A stretch of DNA of 64,000 bases from Streptomyces sp. NBC_01571. Its GTDB lineage: Bacteria > Actinomycetota > Actinomycetes > Streptomycetales > Streptomycetaceae. The position numbers and the translations under genes are program-made. Positions 23,909 through 32,859 of the stretch are shown one piece after another (within the stretch, counting starts at the first letter, position 1; every line of letters starts with the position of its first letter). The notes under the pieces are model-generated. The model worked only from the letters and a program-made list of their open reading frames with translations, did not search any database and had not been told where the DNA came from. The stretch is taken from assembly GCF_026339875.1 (NCBI RefSeq), contig NZ_JAPEPZ010000002.1, positions 496,001-560,000 on the forward strand, given 5' to 3'.

Positions 23909-26900
23909 TCAGCGCACGGAGAGGCTGGTCAGCCGGGCGCCGTCCCGCTGCCCCGCGTCGGTCGCCAGTGCCACGTAACGGGCGGTGCCGTTGGTGGTGA
24001 GCCGGCGGCTCGTGCCGCGTCCCGTGAGGTGGCCGGCCTGCGTGTAGGCAAGACCATCACTGCTGAGTTCCGCCTTGAGGCTGGGGACGTGACCGCCGGT
24101 CCACTCCGTGCGGATCTCCAGGACGGGGCGCTCGGCGCCGAGGTCGACGACCATGCGGCCGTTGGGGCCGGGTGTCCAGGCCGTATGCGGGTCACCGTCG
24201 ACGGCGGCCGAGGGGTCCGACATGCCGGGCGGGAGCGGGTTGGTCGGGAAAACCGTGCGGCCCAGGGCGAGGTCGTCCAGCGGGTAGACCTCGACGCCCC
24301 GCAGAGTGACGGTGGTGGTCCGGCGGGCGCGGACCTGGGTCACCTGGCTGCGGCCTTGCGCCGTTACCCGGAAGCGGCAGGACGGCCCGGTGAGCCGCAC
24401 CGTGGCGGCGTCGACGACCTCCGCCCGGAGTCCGGCGGGCAGCCTTCCTCCGGACAGTGGGCTCACCACCATGCGCGGAGGCAGCAGTTCGGCCGTGGCG
24501 GCGTCAAGGTGGGCCTCGTAGGCGCTGCCTTGGGCGGTGAGGGTCTGGAGTCCCTCGAACAGGACCGTGCGCGAGCCGGATTGAGGGATGTCGATGCGCG
24601 TCGTCACCTGCTGGTCGGACAGGTTGAACAGGCTGAGGTGATCCTCGGTGAGAGCCGCGCGGACGTTATCGTCCTGGGCCTGCGGAGCGGCACGGCGGGC
24701 GAGGTCGCGGAGCTTGTCGGTGGAGATGCCGGGATAGCCCTCGGCGAGCAGGGGCGACGCCGGGCCGTCGGCCAGGACGACCGTGTCGCCGTACACCGCG
24801 AGCGGCTGCTCGGTGCCCCTCACGACGAGGCCGGCTCGGCCGTCGACGTCCAGCCAGCCGCCCTTGCTGGAGACGTCGGGTTCGGGCCAGGAGGCGAGGT
24901 CGTTCCACTGCCGGCCGTCGGTCGATCCCTGCACGGTGTAGGCCCGTCCGGCGGCGGCCTCCCAGCGGAGGGTGACACGGTCCACGGCGTGCGTCGCTCC
25001 GAGGTCGACGGCGATCCAGCTGTCCGCCCGGGGTCGGTCCGCCTTCGAAACCGCCCATCGGCTCGTGGCGTTGCCGTCCACCGCGAGTGCCGGCTCCTTG
25101 CCGGGGTCGTACGAGGACGCTGTCGCCGTCCCGTTCCGGGCGAGGTCGGCGCCGTCCGAACCGTCGCGGACCTCGAAGGCGTAGAGGGAGTAGCCGTACG
25201 TCGGGTCGGGCAGGACGCCGACCATGCGCAACTGCCTGACCTCCGACTTCGCGAAGGTAACCTCGTCCACGCGCGGGGTGGCGGCGGCCGGTCGGGCGTC
25301 CTGTGCGGTCACCGTGGCGCTGCCCTCCTCGAAGCGGTAGGTGCGCGAACCCGTCAGGCCCGCCATGCCGGGCATGGTGAGGTTGTGGACCTCCAGGTGC
25401 CCCTCCCCCTCCGCGACGCCGGTCGTCGCGTAGACGACGGCGCCCGAGGGCAAGGTGGTCAGGCCCGCACGGCCCGTGCTCAGGCGCACCATGGTGGCGC
25501 TGCCGTCGAACCCGTCACGGAGCCTGCTGTACGTGCGCACCTGACGGCCGGTCACCTGTGCCGCCGTGCTGGGCAGGAACATGGGGTTGGCGCCACTGAG
25601 CTTGAACAGCCAGTCGTCGTGGGCCGGTTGCCAGGCGAACTTCACGAAGCCCGGCTTGGTCACGGCGCCCGCCCAGGCGCCGGTCGACTGGTGGGACACC
25701 AGACCGGGGACAGTGCCGAAGTCGGTCACGCCCGAGGCGTGTTCGAACAGTTCCTCCGCGGTCAGGGGTCGCACCGTGCGGCCCTGGGCCGACGCCCACA
25801 GGTGCAGGAGGTAGCTGATGGCCACCTCCGCGCGTGCCTCCGGCTCGTACTTCGGCTCGCCGGAGAACTTCGCCAGACGGTACTCCGGCGGGTACTTCTG
25901 GTACGCCTCCAGCCGCTCCGCGAGCGCCGCTTCCGCCCGGGCCGCCGCGCGGTCGCCGACCACCTGGGCGAGGAAGGCGAGCGGGATGACGTCCCGGCCG
26001 TAGAGGTGCTCGCGGTCGTTGACCATCGGCATCAGCGGCTCGCCGGCGTCACTCATCACCCCGAGCAGGGTGCGCCACAGTTTGTCCGCGTTCGGCTGGT
26101 TGGTGAGCACCTGGGGCAACGGGCGCCCGGCGGTGATGAAGTGGGCGGCGTTGCGGCCGGACGTGCGCCACAGCTCTTCCTGGTAGTGCGGGCCGAAGGA
26201 TCCGTGGTTTTCGACGATGAAGGTGTCGTACAGGTTGCGAGCGGTGTTGTCGGACACGGGGACGCCGTCGACACGGGCCGGGTTGACCAGGTCCGCCTGG
26301 GGCAGACCGGTCTCGTTGCGTGCCCAGGTGCCGAAGGCCTTGTCCCAGTCGGCATGCCGCGCATCGTCCGTGGCCCAGGCCAGCCCGGGGGCCAGGGACT
26401 GCGCGTAGACACCCATCTCCTCGAGCTTGGTGTCGCCCTCGTGGCCACCGAGCAGGCCGTGCGGGGTCCAGCCGCCGGAGTTCGGGTCGTCGCCCGTGCC
26501 CAAACCCGTGGCGTAGGCGGCCTGTTCGCGGACGATCGTGTCGACGTTGGTGCGGGTGGCCTCATCGAGCTCGTCCCACAACAGCCGTGCGGCCAGCACG
26601 AAGTAGAGCTGGAAGGTGGTGTCGAAGAACAGCGTTCGGCCCCACTGGGTGCCGCCCGTGAGCCGGTTCGAGGCGGCGAAGTGCTGGATCGTGGCTATCG
26701 TCCGGGCCTTCAGCGTCTTCTCGTCGATCCCGGCGCGGTCGCCGTCGTAGCTGCCGTGCGTGAGCAGCACCGCGTTGCCGAGCACCACGGCGAAGCCGAA
26801 GTCCTTGTCCGTGTAGTACCCGCGGGCCTCGTCCCACTGCGTCTCGGACCAGTGGGTGTGGTTCAACAGGACGCGGTAGTAGGTGTCCGCAATGGTGTCG

Positions 26901-27034
26901 GGCGCCGTGCCCGGGCGTCCTTGGGCGCGCGCGGTGCCGCCACCGAGGGTGACGGGGACGGTTGCGGCGAGCGCGGCGGCGCCGAGGAGCTGGACGAAAC
27001 GGCGGCGGTCGACATGCAGGGATGCATCGGGCAC
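23909..27034 (-). CDS. Secreted multidomain protein with two F5/8 type C (discoidin) modules
   Basis: A 1041-residue exported protein. The signal peptide has twin arginines (RRRFVQLLGAAALAATVPV) and ends near TARA, suggesting Tat export. Residues about 40-450 are helix-rich with many aromatic residues (YYTDKDFGFAV, IVENHGSFGPHYQEELW) and look like an alpha/alpha-toroid glycan-active domain; I cannot name the family. A discoidin domain follows at about 625-720 (ALAVDGNATSRWAV, WIAVDLG) and a second one forms the C-terminus (AAVDGDPHTAWTPG, MVVDLG). Discoidin modules bind carbohydrates. The start is GTG 27034, after GAAAGG. The LacI-type palindrome 19 bases upstream implies control by sugar availability, and its neighbours suggest it acts on the same glycan. 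Confidence 0.8.
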   Translation of the reverse strand: MPDASLHVDRRRFVQLLGAAALAATVPVTLGGGTARAQGRPGTAPDTIADTYYRVLLNHTHWSETQWDEARGYYTDKDFGFAVVLGNAVLLTHGSYDGDRAGIDEKTLKARTIATIQHFAASNRLTGGTQWGRTLFFDTTFQLYFVLAARLLWDELDEATRTNVDTIVREQAAYATGLGTGDDPNSGGWTPHGLLGGHEGDTKLEEMGVYAQSLAPGLAWATDDARHADWDKAFGTWARNETGLPQADLVNPARVDGVPVSDNTARNLYDTFIVENHGSFGPHYQEELWRTSGRNAAHFITAGRPLPQVLTNQPNADKLWRTLLGVMSDAGEPLMPMVNDREHLYGRDVIPLAFLAQVVGDRAAARAEAALAERLEAYQKYPPEYRLAKFSGEPKYEPEARAEVAISYLLHLWASAQGRTVRPLTAEELFEHASGVTDFGTVPGLVSHQSTGAWAGAVTKPGFVKFAWQPAHDDWLFKLSGANPMFLPSTAAQVTGRQVRTYSRLRDGFDGSATMVRLSTGRAGLTTLPSGAVVYATTGVAEGEGHLEVHNLTMPGMAGLTGSRTYRFEEGSATVTAQDARPAAATPRVDEVTFAKSEVRQLRMVGVLPDPTYGYSLYAFEVRDGSDGADLARNGTATASSYDPGKEPALAVDGNATSRWAVSKADRPRADSWIAVDLGATHAVDRVTLRWEAAAGRAYTVQGSTDGRQWNDLASWPEPDVSSKGGWLDVDGRAGLVVRGTEQPLAVYGDTVVLADGPASPLLAEGYPGISTDKLRDLARRAAPQAQDDNVRAALTEDHLSLFNLSDQQVTTRIDIPQSGSRTVLFEGLQTLTAQGSAYEAHLDAATAELLPPRMVVSPLSGGRLPAGLRAEVVDAATVRLTGPSCRFRVTAQGRSQVTQVRARRTTTVTLRGVEVYPLDDLALGRTVFPTNPLPPGMSDPSAAVDGDPHTAWTPGPNGRMVVDLGAERPVLEIRTEWTGGHVPSLKAELSSDGLAYTQAGHLTGRGTSRRLTTNGTARYVALATDAGQRDGARLTSLSVR

Positions 27035-27052
27035 GCTGGGCGCCTTTCGTAA

Positions 27053-27064
27053 GACAACGTTGTC
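27053..27064. promoter_or_regulatory. LacI-type operator before the secreted enzyme
   Basis: GACAACGTTGTC is a perfect 12-bp palindrome with a central CG, located 18 bases upstream of the GTG start. It differs from the TTGCATCGATGCAA sites, so a different LacI-family protein may bind here, or the local one with relaxed specificity. Confidence 0.7.
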
Positions 27065-27275
27065 AAGCAGATGACCGAAATTCTTCGTCCGGAATCGTCC
27101 GTGCGTCAAGAGGCGTGGCAGGAGTGACCGTTGCTCCCCGCGGTGCGCGAGGGCAGCCCCGTTCGAAACCGAGGACGCGTGGGCCCGCGCCCTGCCGGTC
27201 TCATCGGCCTCGTACCGGCCTTGTGAACTGCAAGGCCTAGACAGCCTGATACCCCAGTGCGACTTCGTGATCTGG

Positions 27276-27653
27276 CTAGGCGTCGAGGTAGTGGTAATCC
27301 CCATCCGGGAGGCCGACCACAAGGCTCCCGTTGTAGACCCTCCACTCGCTCATGCCGTTGACGTCGTGGCTGACCAGAAACAGCCCCCGGGGCCTCTCGT
27401 CGTACTCGTCATCCTGGTAGGAGGCCGGGATCTGGGCGATCTGACGCAACCTCTCCTCGAACCAGTCAAGGGACACCGCGCGGATGTTGCCCCCGTAGAA
27501 GGCCCACCCGCCGCTGTTGTACTGCCGAGCGGGGAAGGCCCAGCCGCCGCTGTAGGTGCGCTCCGGATCGTCTGCTTCCACGATCTCCTTGACCTGGGCC
27601 AACTGTCGGTCGTCGCACTCCAGCCAACCCCTGATCGAGACCATGATTCCCAC
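27276..27653 (-). CDS. Small hypothetical protein, tryptophan- and tyrosine-rich
   Basis: A 125-residue soluble protein starting with GTG 27653, eight bases after GAGGAG. It has two similar segments, TYSGGWAFPARQYNSGG and the following WAFYGGN, and ends WRVYNGSLVVGLPDGDYHYL. The sequence SWLEC-like opening (IRGWLECDDRQLAQVKEIVE) is a helix. Such small acidic proteins of this make-up occur as stand-alone actinomycete proteins and as immunity proteins, but I do not recognise a named family. It is isolated between the secreted enzyme and transposase debris. Confidence 0.7.
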   Translation of the reverse strand: MGIMVSIRGWLECDDRQLAQVKEIVEADDPERTYSGGWAFPARQYNSGGWAFYGGNIRAVSLDWFEERLRQIAQIPASYQDDEYDERPRGLFLVSHDVNGMSEWRVYNGSLVVGLPDGDYHYLDA

Positions 27654-27889
27654 GGCGGTTGCTCCTCATTCGTGTGGCTCGCGGCCCTGGCCCGCGGTTT
27701 CTATGCGCTCGCACGCTAGGGGCGACTTGCTCGGTCGCGCAAAGGAATTGACCGGTGGATCAGCCGCCTCGGGCGGGACGCGTCATCCCCATCCGGTCGG
27801 CCCTCGCGCTAGTGCGCTGGGCCCGGGTGAGTACGAGAACGGCCAACGCGTGATCATCAGAGGTTGTCTGGACTCCTGAAGACCGTGCG

Positions 27890-28230
27890 ATGGGCGCGGG
27901 CCGCAGCGTGGACGCGGCCCGTCGGCAGGCGATGTTGGACCAGGTCATGGCCCGCGTCGCGGGCCGGTTGCGCCGAGTGGAACCGCGGGCGACGGAGGTC
28001 GAGTTCGCCACCCGAAACCCCGCCTGGCCTGGCAGATGATCGAAGCGGCCCTGGACGCCGGATGCTCCTCCAAATGGTGACCGGCGACGAGGTCCACGGC
28101 CAGGACCCACAGCTTCGGTCCGCCCTTGCGGCGCGCGGAATCGGCTACGTTCTGGCAGCCGCCTGCACCACCAAGGTGCGGATCAACGAGAACCGCAGGT
28201 GGTCCAGGCCGCCGCCGTGGCCGTTTCACC
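27890..28230 (+). pseudogene. IS701-family transposase remnant
   Basis: An N-terminal-like piece (AMLDQVMARVAGRLRRVEPR) is followed after a deletion by MIEAALDAGCSSKW and, in a shifted frame, VTGDEVHGQDPQLRSALAAR and GIGYVLA. The last segment is the conserved catalytic block of IS701 transposases, with the second acidic catalytic residue in TGDEV. Restoring one G at about 28077 would join the frames. The rest of the enzyme is missing or scrambled. It cannot be active. Confidence 0.75.
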
Positions 28231-28403
28231 CGGCCCCGGCTTCCCTCCCCCGCAGGGCAGAACACACGCATCGGGTGTCTCGTCCGACGGGCCGCCGCAC
28301 GGCGGGCCGGCTACTCGACGCCCAGCCTCGCGCCCGCCCCAAGCTGGGGCGGGCGCTCGCACGTCTGGCGGCGCGTTCCCGATGGATGCCCGTGCGACCT
28401 GGC

Positions 28404-28919
28404 CTACTTGTAGAAGACAGCCACGCCTCCGTGGTGCGAGCAGGCGCCCTGATGGTGTGCGGCAAAGGAATAAGTGCCGTCATTGCAGCGAGCGGTAGCA
28501 CCGTTTCCGGCAGCGCTGGAGCCGCCCGAAGAACTTGAGCCACCGCTCCCAGATGATCCGCCGGCCGAACCGCTACCGGAGCCGCTGACGGAGGCGGCTC
28601 TCGCGGTGACGGTCACCTTCACCTTGACCGTCTTCGTGGCGGTCACCGTGGGGGCGGGTTTCGGTGTCGCGGTCTCCGTGGCTGTGACTGTGGCTGTTGC
28701 CGTGACGGTGGCGGCAGGCTGCACCTTGTTCGCTGCGGCCTTCGTGGTGTTGCTGTCCTGACTGTTCCCGCCGGCGCCGATGCCGAGGATGAACGCGAGG
28801 CCGACGGCGGGCAGCATGTACCGCTTCCGGGCCCACTTCGGTCTCGCCGGCTGTGGGGAGGGCGTGAATGGCGCGGGCGGCCCGTAACCGGGCGGCGGCG
28901 GAGGCTGGTTGTACGACAT
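28404..28919 (-). CDS. Membrane-anchored protein with C-terminal DUF3761 domain
   Basis: A 171-residue protein. Residues 1-28 are proline-rich (SYNQPPPPPGYGPP) and cytoplasmic; one membrane segment (about 34-48, MLPAVGLAFILGIGAGG) follows; then a threonine/valine/lysine-rich linker and a glycine/serine run lead to the C-terminal DUF3761 motif ARCNDGTYSFAAHHQGACSH, with two cysteines and a histidine cluster. The C-terminal part would lie outside the cell. Its function is unknown; related domains occur in exported proteins of actinomycetes and phages. ATG 28919 follows a GGGGGG stretch. Confidence 0.82.
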   Translation of the reverse strand: MSYNQPPPPPGYGPPAPFTPSPQPARPKWARKRYMLPAVGLAFILGIGAGGNSQDSNTTKAAANKVQPAATVTATATVTATETATPKPAPTVTATKTVKVKVTVTARAASVSGSGSGSAGGSSGSGGSSSSGGSSAAGNGATARCNDGTYSFAAHHQGACSHHGGVAVFYK

Positions 28920-29524
28920 GGTCCCCCCAAGGATGGTTCGTAGTGAGGCGACCGTAACGGGCGCTGTGAAGAACGTGTGAGTGCCCTGCGGTGGTGGTGA
29001 CACATTTGTGACCGTTCACGGATGGGCAGACGAGTCCGACATGGCCGCTTCGGTGCACGTCAGCGCGACTGCGGGAGGTCCCGGCTCAACCGACGCGATC
29101 TTCACATCTCTGTACCCGTTGCTTCCGGCGGGTGCCTTCCGGTTGTCGGCGCGGACCCGCTCGCAGCTGGCGCCCGACGCACGCGGGGTGTCGTCGGGGC
29201 CTGTTCAGGTGAGTTCGCAGTACCGCACGGTGGTCGACATGAAGCAATCATCGCTGGTGGCACCGGCAGCCAACTGGTTTCGGCCAGCGTCTATCCTCCT
29301 GGCTGGTTTGTGGTGCATGGTGTCCATGCGGGCGCCGCGCCAATCCTCTGGGTGAGCGCCCTTGTTGGGCCCTGCCGGCTGCCGCGAAGCAGGGCCCGCC
29401 GCACCTCCCGGCTCCCCACGGGAGGCCATGCGGCTGCCCCGGCGCTCGTATGACTTCCGCTCACCCGGGTGACGTTCTCGCGGTTCCCTGCCGCGGCCCG
29501 CCGCGCGGCCGGTATCAACGCAGC
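28920..29524. other. Intergenic stretch, no gene recognised
   Basis: About 600 bases. One rightward frame (29041-29355) is open but shows no family signature or ribosome site. Given the decayed genes on both sides it is probably degraded sequence. Confidence 0.4.
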
Positions 29525-29755
29525 ATGCTCAAGATCGCGTTGCGGGGCTTGACCGCCGCCGCTCTCCTCGTCGCGCCCCTCACGACCCCGGCAGCCGAGG
29601 ACTCCGCCCGGTACGTCGCACCGCTGCCGCTGTGCGCGGCCGTCGACCCGCTGCCGTCCGCCGTCGAGACCCGCGACGGCCACCAGTGCACGCGCTTCAC
29701 GCCCTGGGTGGATGCCGACCACGACTCGCGCAACACGTCCTTGCCGCCGTCGTAG
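29525..29755 (+). pseudogene. Secreted HNH-type (DUF1524) nuclease, N-terminal remnant
   Basis: The 76-codon frame begins with a signal peptide (MLKIALRGLTAAALLVAPL) and continues LPLCAAVDPLPSAVETRDGH and RFTPWVDADHDSRNT. In intact secreted nucleases of this family the WVDADxDGCxTR segment is followed by about 150 residues with the HxxP...N active site, which is missing here. The frame stops soon after a point of divergence and abuts an IS5-type remnant, which may have caused the truncation. Confidence 0.65.
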
Positions 29756-29796
29756 GCGCGTGATGCTGCCAGCACCGAGGCGGCGCCCTTGACCGA

Positions 29797-30179
29797 CTAC
29801 GAGTCGGTGTTGGCCGCGGTCGGCTCCGCCTCGCGGCTCTCGGCCAGGCGGGTCCCGCCGCGAAGCCGGTCGTCGAACTCCTTGGCTAGGCCCTTCGCCC
29901 GTCGCCTGCGGAAAAAGGCATGCACGCGGTCCGACGCCAGGAAGCCGGCCGGTATGGAGCGCCACTTGATCCCGTGTCGGTGACCTAGCGGATCGCGTCG
30001 ACTGCCCGCCGATGGCAGTAGCCCTCCGGCTGCCCGCCCCGGCCCTCCAGCCGCGCCGGCACCGCCTCCCGCACCACTGCCCACTCCGCGTCCGTCGTGT
30101 CCGACGGATACTGAGGCACCCCGTCAGGGCGGTCGGCGGCGTTCCCGAACCGGTAGGCGAGACAATCACTGTCCGACAC
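29797..30179 (-). pseudogene. IS5-family transposase, N-terminal remnant
   Basis: Reading leftward from 30179 the sequence gives RFGNAADRPDGVPQYPSDTT, DAEWAVVREAVPARLEGRGG and, in another frame, GIKWRSIPAGFLASDRVHAF followed by AEFDDRL-like sequence (KEFDDRL). This is the DUF4096-type N-terminal part of IS5/IS1647-like transposases. A frameshift lies near 30000 and the catalytic DDE part is absent. Confidence 0.75.
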
Positions 30180-30269
30180 ACGGAAGTTGGACGGAACAGG
30201 GGCACACCGGGCTGGGACGACAGGGCCGCCTGAGAGGGCGTTTGATCTAGGTGGATTGCCGTTTATCTC

Positions 30270-31111
30270 CTAGTATGTTCCTCGCCAGGTGGGTGTCGTC
30301 TCGTCCATTATGCGCTTGGTGAGGTTGTCGATCGAGGCGACGTGGATCATGGCTTCGGAGCTGGCGGGCAGCGTCTCGTAGTCGCGGGCGAGACGCCGGT
30401 GCATCATGATCCATCCAATACTTCGCTCGACAACCCAGCGCCTTTTGACAACGTGGAAGCCGCGAACTCCCGGAGTTCTATTGACGACTTCGACGTCGAT
30501 TCCGAGCTTGGCTCCGTGTTCGATGACGGCGTTTTTGAAGCCGGTGTCGACCCAGCTCTTGGAGATGGTCGGGTAGGTCTTTTTGGCCTGGTCGAGGAGC
30601 TGGATTCCCACGGCGTTCTCGGACAGGCTCGTCCGTGATCGACACCCAGAGCGTGAAGACCTCCACCAACGTGCCCCTGACCACCTCGCTTGCGGCCGAC
30701 GATTTTCTTGGCGGCGTCGGTTCCCTGGCGCGGCGGTGACGGTCGCGGCGAGGAGCAGGCCGAGTGTGTCGGTGAGGATGCCGCGGTGGGTTCGGGCTTG
30801 CGTCCTTCCTTCACGCGGGCCAGGCCGGTGAGGTCGTGGTTGAGCTGGGTGAGGATTCCCTCGTCGCGCCAGGCGGCGTAGTAGGCGTAGACGGTGGCGT
30901 GGTTCGGGAAGTCGTGCGGGAGGTATTTCCAGGGGATTCCGGTGCGGTTGACGTAGAGGAGTGCGTCGAAGATGTCGCGCAGGTCGACCTTGGCCGGCTG
31001 CCCGGTGGGCCTGCGGTCGAGTCGGGCCTTTCTCCAGGCCGTCAATGTCGGTTCGAGTAAGGCCCATCGGGCGTCGGACAGGTCGCTGGGGTACGGCTTC
31101 CGCTGGCTCAC
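30270..31111 (-). pseudogene. IS5-family transposase, nearly full length but frameshifted
   Basis: From ATG 31111 the product starts MSQRKPYPSDLSDARWALLE and continues through GIPWKYLPHDFPNHATVYAY. It then shifts frame several times; later pieces include TDTLGLLLAATVTAA, KKIVGRKRG, SKSWVDTGFKNAVIEHG and KRRWVVERSIGWIMMHRRLA, the last being the C-terminal catalytic region with the final glutamate. At least two frameshifts exist and the order of the GLLLA and VGRKRG blocks appears swapped relative to usual IS5 proteins. The insertion is inactive. Confidence 0.8.
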
Positions 31112-31358
31112 GCCGTAGCGTGATCATGGATTGCGGTGGTCGGCGCTGTTCCGCTGCTGCTGGGCGTTTCTGCCTGATCTTCAAACCAGACGGACTTCAT
31201 GCTTGAGAACCGGAGCAAACGGGCGGGCAAGTCCGCAGCCCGATGGACGCGAGGGTGCGCATATAAGACAAACACCCCAAGCGTGACGGCCGCGAAAGTC
31301 ACTTACCGACACAAGTCATCTCTAAATGCCCACTTAAGACGACCCCAAGATACCCGGA

Positions 31359-31463
31359 GTGTGCAAGACGCTCGACAACCTTGCGTTCAATCAAGCCTTC
31401 ATTGATGGCCTGGACATTGCCGCCGCATGCGACACCCCAGCCGCCCTACCGGGCAAGTGTTGA
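31359..31463 (+). CDS. Possible short gene or gene end with terminator downstream
   Basis: The frame encodes VCKTLDNLAFNQAFIDGLDI and ends AACDTPAALPGKC before TGA 31461-31463. It has protein-like composition, two cysteines near the end, and a hairpin terminator 15 bases later. The surrounding 31190-31400 is poorer in GC than its neighbours. The start is uncertain: GTG 31359 lacks a ribosome site and an in-frame stop lies at 31335. I do not recognise it; it may be the 3' end of a gene cut by insertion. Confidence 0.35.
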   Translation: MCKTLDNLAFNQAFIDGLDIAAACDTPAALPGKC

Positions 31464-31478
31464 GCTGATGGGATGCGC

Positions 31479-31507
31479 AAGGCGCCCCACATCCGGTAGG
31501 GCGCCTT
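31479..31507 (+). terminator. Hairpin terminator after the short ORF
   Basis: Arms AAGGCGCCC (31479-31487) and GGGCGCCTT (31499-31507) are perfectly complementary with an 11-base loop. Confidence 0.7.
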
Positions 31508-31555
31508 CGTCGTGCGGTCAGACGCGCGGCACCACCCCGCAGCGGCTCATGTTCG

Positions 31556-32530
31556 AGGACCTAAGGGGTGTCTTTGCACCTGGCCTGCGACGATGCCTCG
31601 GCGGCTGTCGACTGGCGGCTGTTCCTGCCCGAGAGCTGGGATCCCGCCTCGCCGAAAGCCGATCCGGCCAGAATCGCCCGCCGCACCCCCGCGGCATCCC
31701 CGCCGACGTCGGCCACGTGGAGAAGTAGCAGCTGGCCCTGGACATGATCGACGAGACGAGATCGTGGGGCATCGACATTCCGCTCGTCGTCGCCGACGGC
31801 GGCCACGGCAGCCTTCCGCCTCGGCCTGGAGGAACGCCGGCCTCGCCTATGCGGGGGGGCATCCCCACCACCGCCCACCCCCAAGACGCACGCCCGCACC
31901 TCCCGCCCTACGGCGGCCGCGGCCCAAGACCCCAGCCGGTCTACCCCGAGCCGGCGCAGACAGTAAAGAGGCTGGTCATCGCGGCCGGCAGACAGGCCGC
32001 CCGGCCGGTGCAGGGGCAGGAGGGCTCCCGTCCCTGCACCGGCCGCAGCGGGCTGAAGCGCATGTACTCACGCTTCGTGGCCCTGCGGATCAGGCCCGCC
32101 GGACGCGAGATCCGCAAGAACACGACGGCCCTGAACTGCCCGTGCGGTGGCTGCTGGCCGAATGGCCCGCCACCGAGCCAACCGGTGCAGATCTGGCTGT
32201 CCAGCCTGCCCGCCGACACCCCTCCGGCCACCCTCGTGCGCACCGCGAAACTGCGCTGGCGCATCGAGCACGCCTACCACGAGATGAAACAGGCCCTGGG
32301 CCTGACCCACTTCGAAGGCCGCACCTGGCGGGGCTGGCACACCACGTCACCCTCGTCTCCGTCGCACACGCCTTCTGCACCCTCCAGCGCATCACCCGCT
32401 CCCCAAAAGAGACGGCGCCGGCCTGAGCCTCTACCGAGTTGCCCGCGAACTGCAGTCACTCCTCGCACTCTGGACCGGCGGCGCCTGCCCCACCTGTCAC
32501 CGCGACACGCCGAACCTCATATCAACCTGA
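31556..32530 (+). pseudogene. IS701-family transposase remnant, frameshifted
   Basis: Pieces of one protein appear in order but in different frames: SAAVDWRLFLPESWDPASP-like sequence near 31600, then LDMIDETRSWGIDIPLVVAD (31740), YSRFVALRIRPAGREIRKN (32066), LVRTAKLRWRIEHAYHEMKQ with ALGLTHFEGRTWRGWH (32235-32340) and HVTLVSVAHAFCTLQRITR (32340-32400). The RWRIE..YxEMKQALGL segment carries the catalytic glutamate of IS701 transposases. At least three frameshifts are present and the N-terminal part is missing. This is a different copy from the remnant at 27890. Confidence 0.85.
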
Positions 32531-32540
32531 CCAGGCACTA

Positions 32541-32666
32541 CTAGGTGTGTGGGCGGTTTACGACGTTCACTCCGGAGCGCGTGCCGGACTCGATGGCGGG
32601 GGCCAGGAAGGTGTGCGAGTGCCAGAAGCCGAGGAGGCCGATCAGGACGACGACCCAGGTGCGCAC
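32541..32666 (-). CDS. Possible very small membrane protein
   Basis: A 41-residue frame with a GTG start, VRTWVVVLIGLLGFWHSHTF, then a short polar tail. It has one plausible membrane segment and sits between a transposase remnant and the Old Yellow Enzyme gene. The ribosome site is weak and the sequence may be the end of a longer lost gene. Not recognised. Confidence 0.2.
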   Translation of the reverse strand: MRTWVVVLIGLLGFWHSHTFLAPAIESGTRSGVNVVNRPHT

Positions 32667-32859
32667 GTGACCACGGCCCGGGGCCGCCACGTGCCCGGAC
32701 ATCCGCGCGGGTGAGCACGCCTGGCCGGTGGTGTGTGCCACGAGCGGCCAGGGGTACTCGGGTGTAGCCACCGTGCGGGGCGCCCCGCAGGAACCCAGGC
32801 CGTCACGGCTCGACGGCCGCGGGGCACCCGGCGTCCCACTCCCTCCTGCGAGGCCTCCT

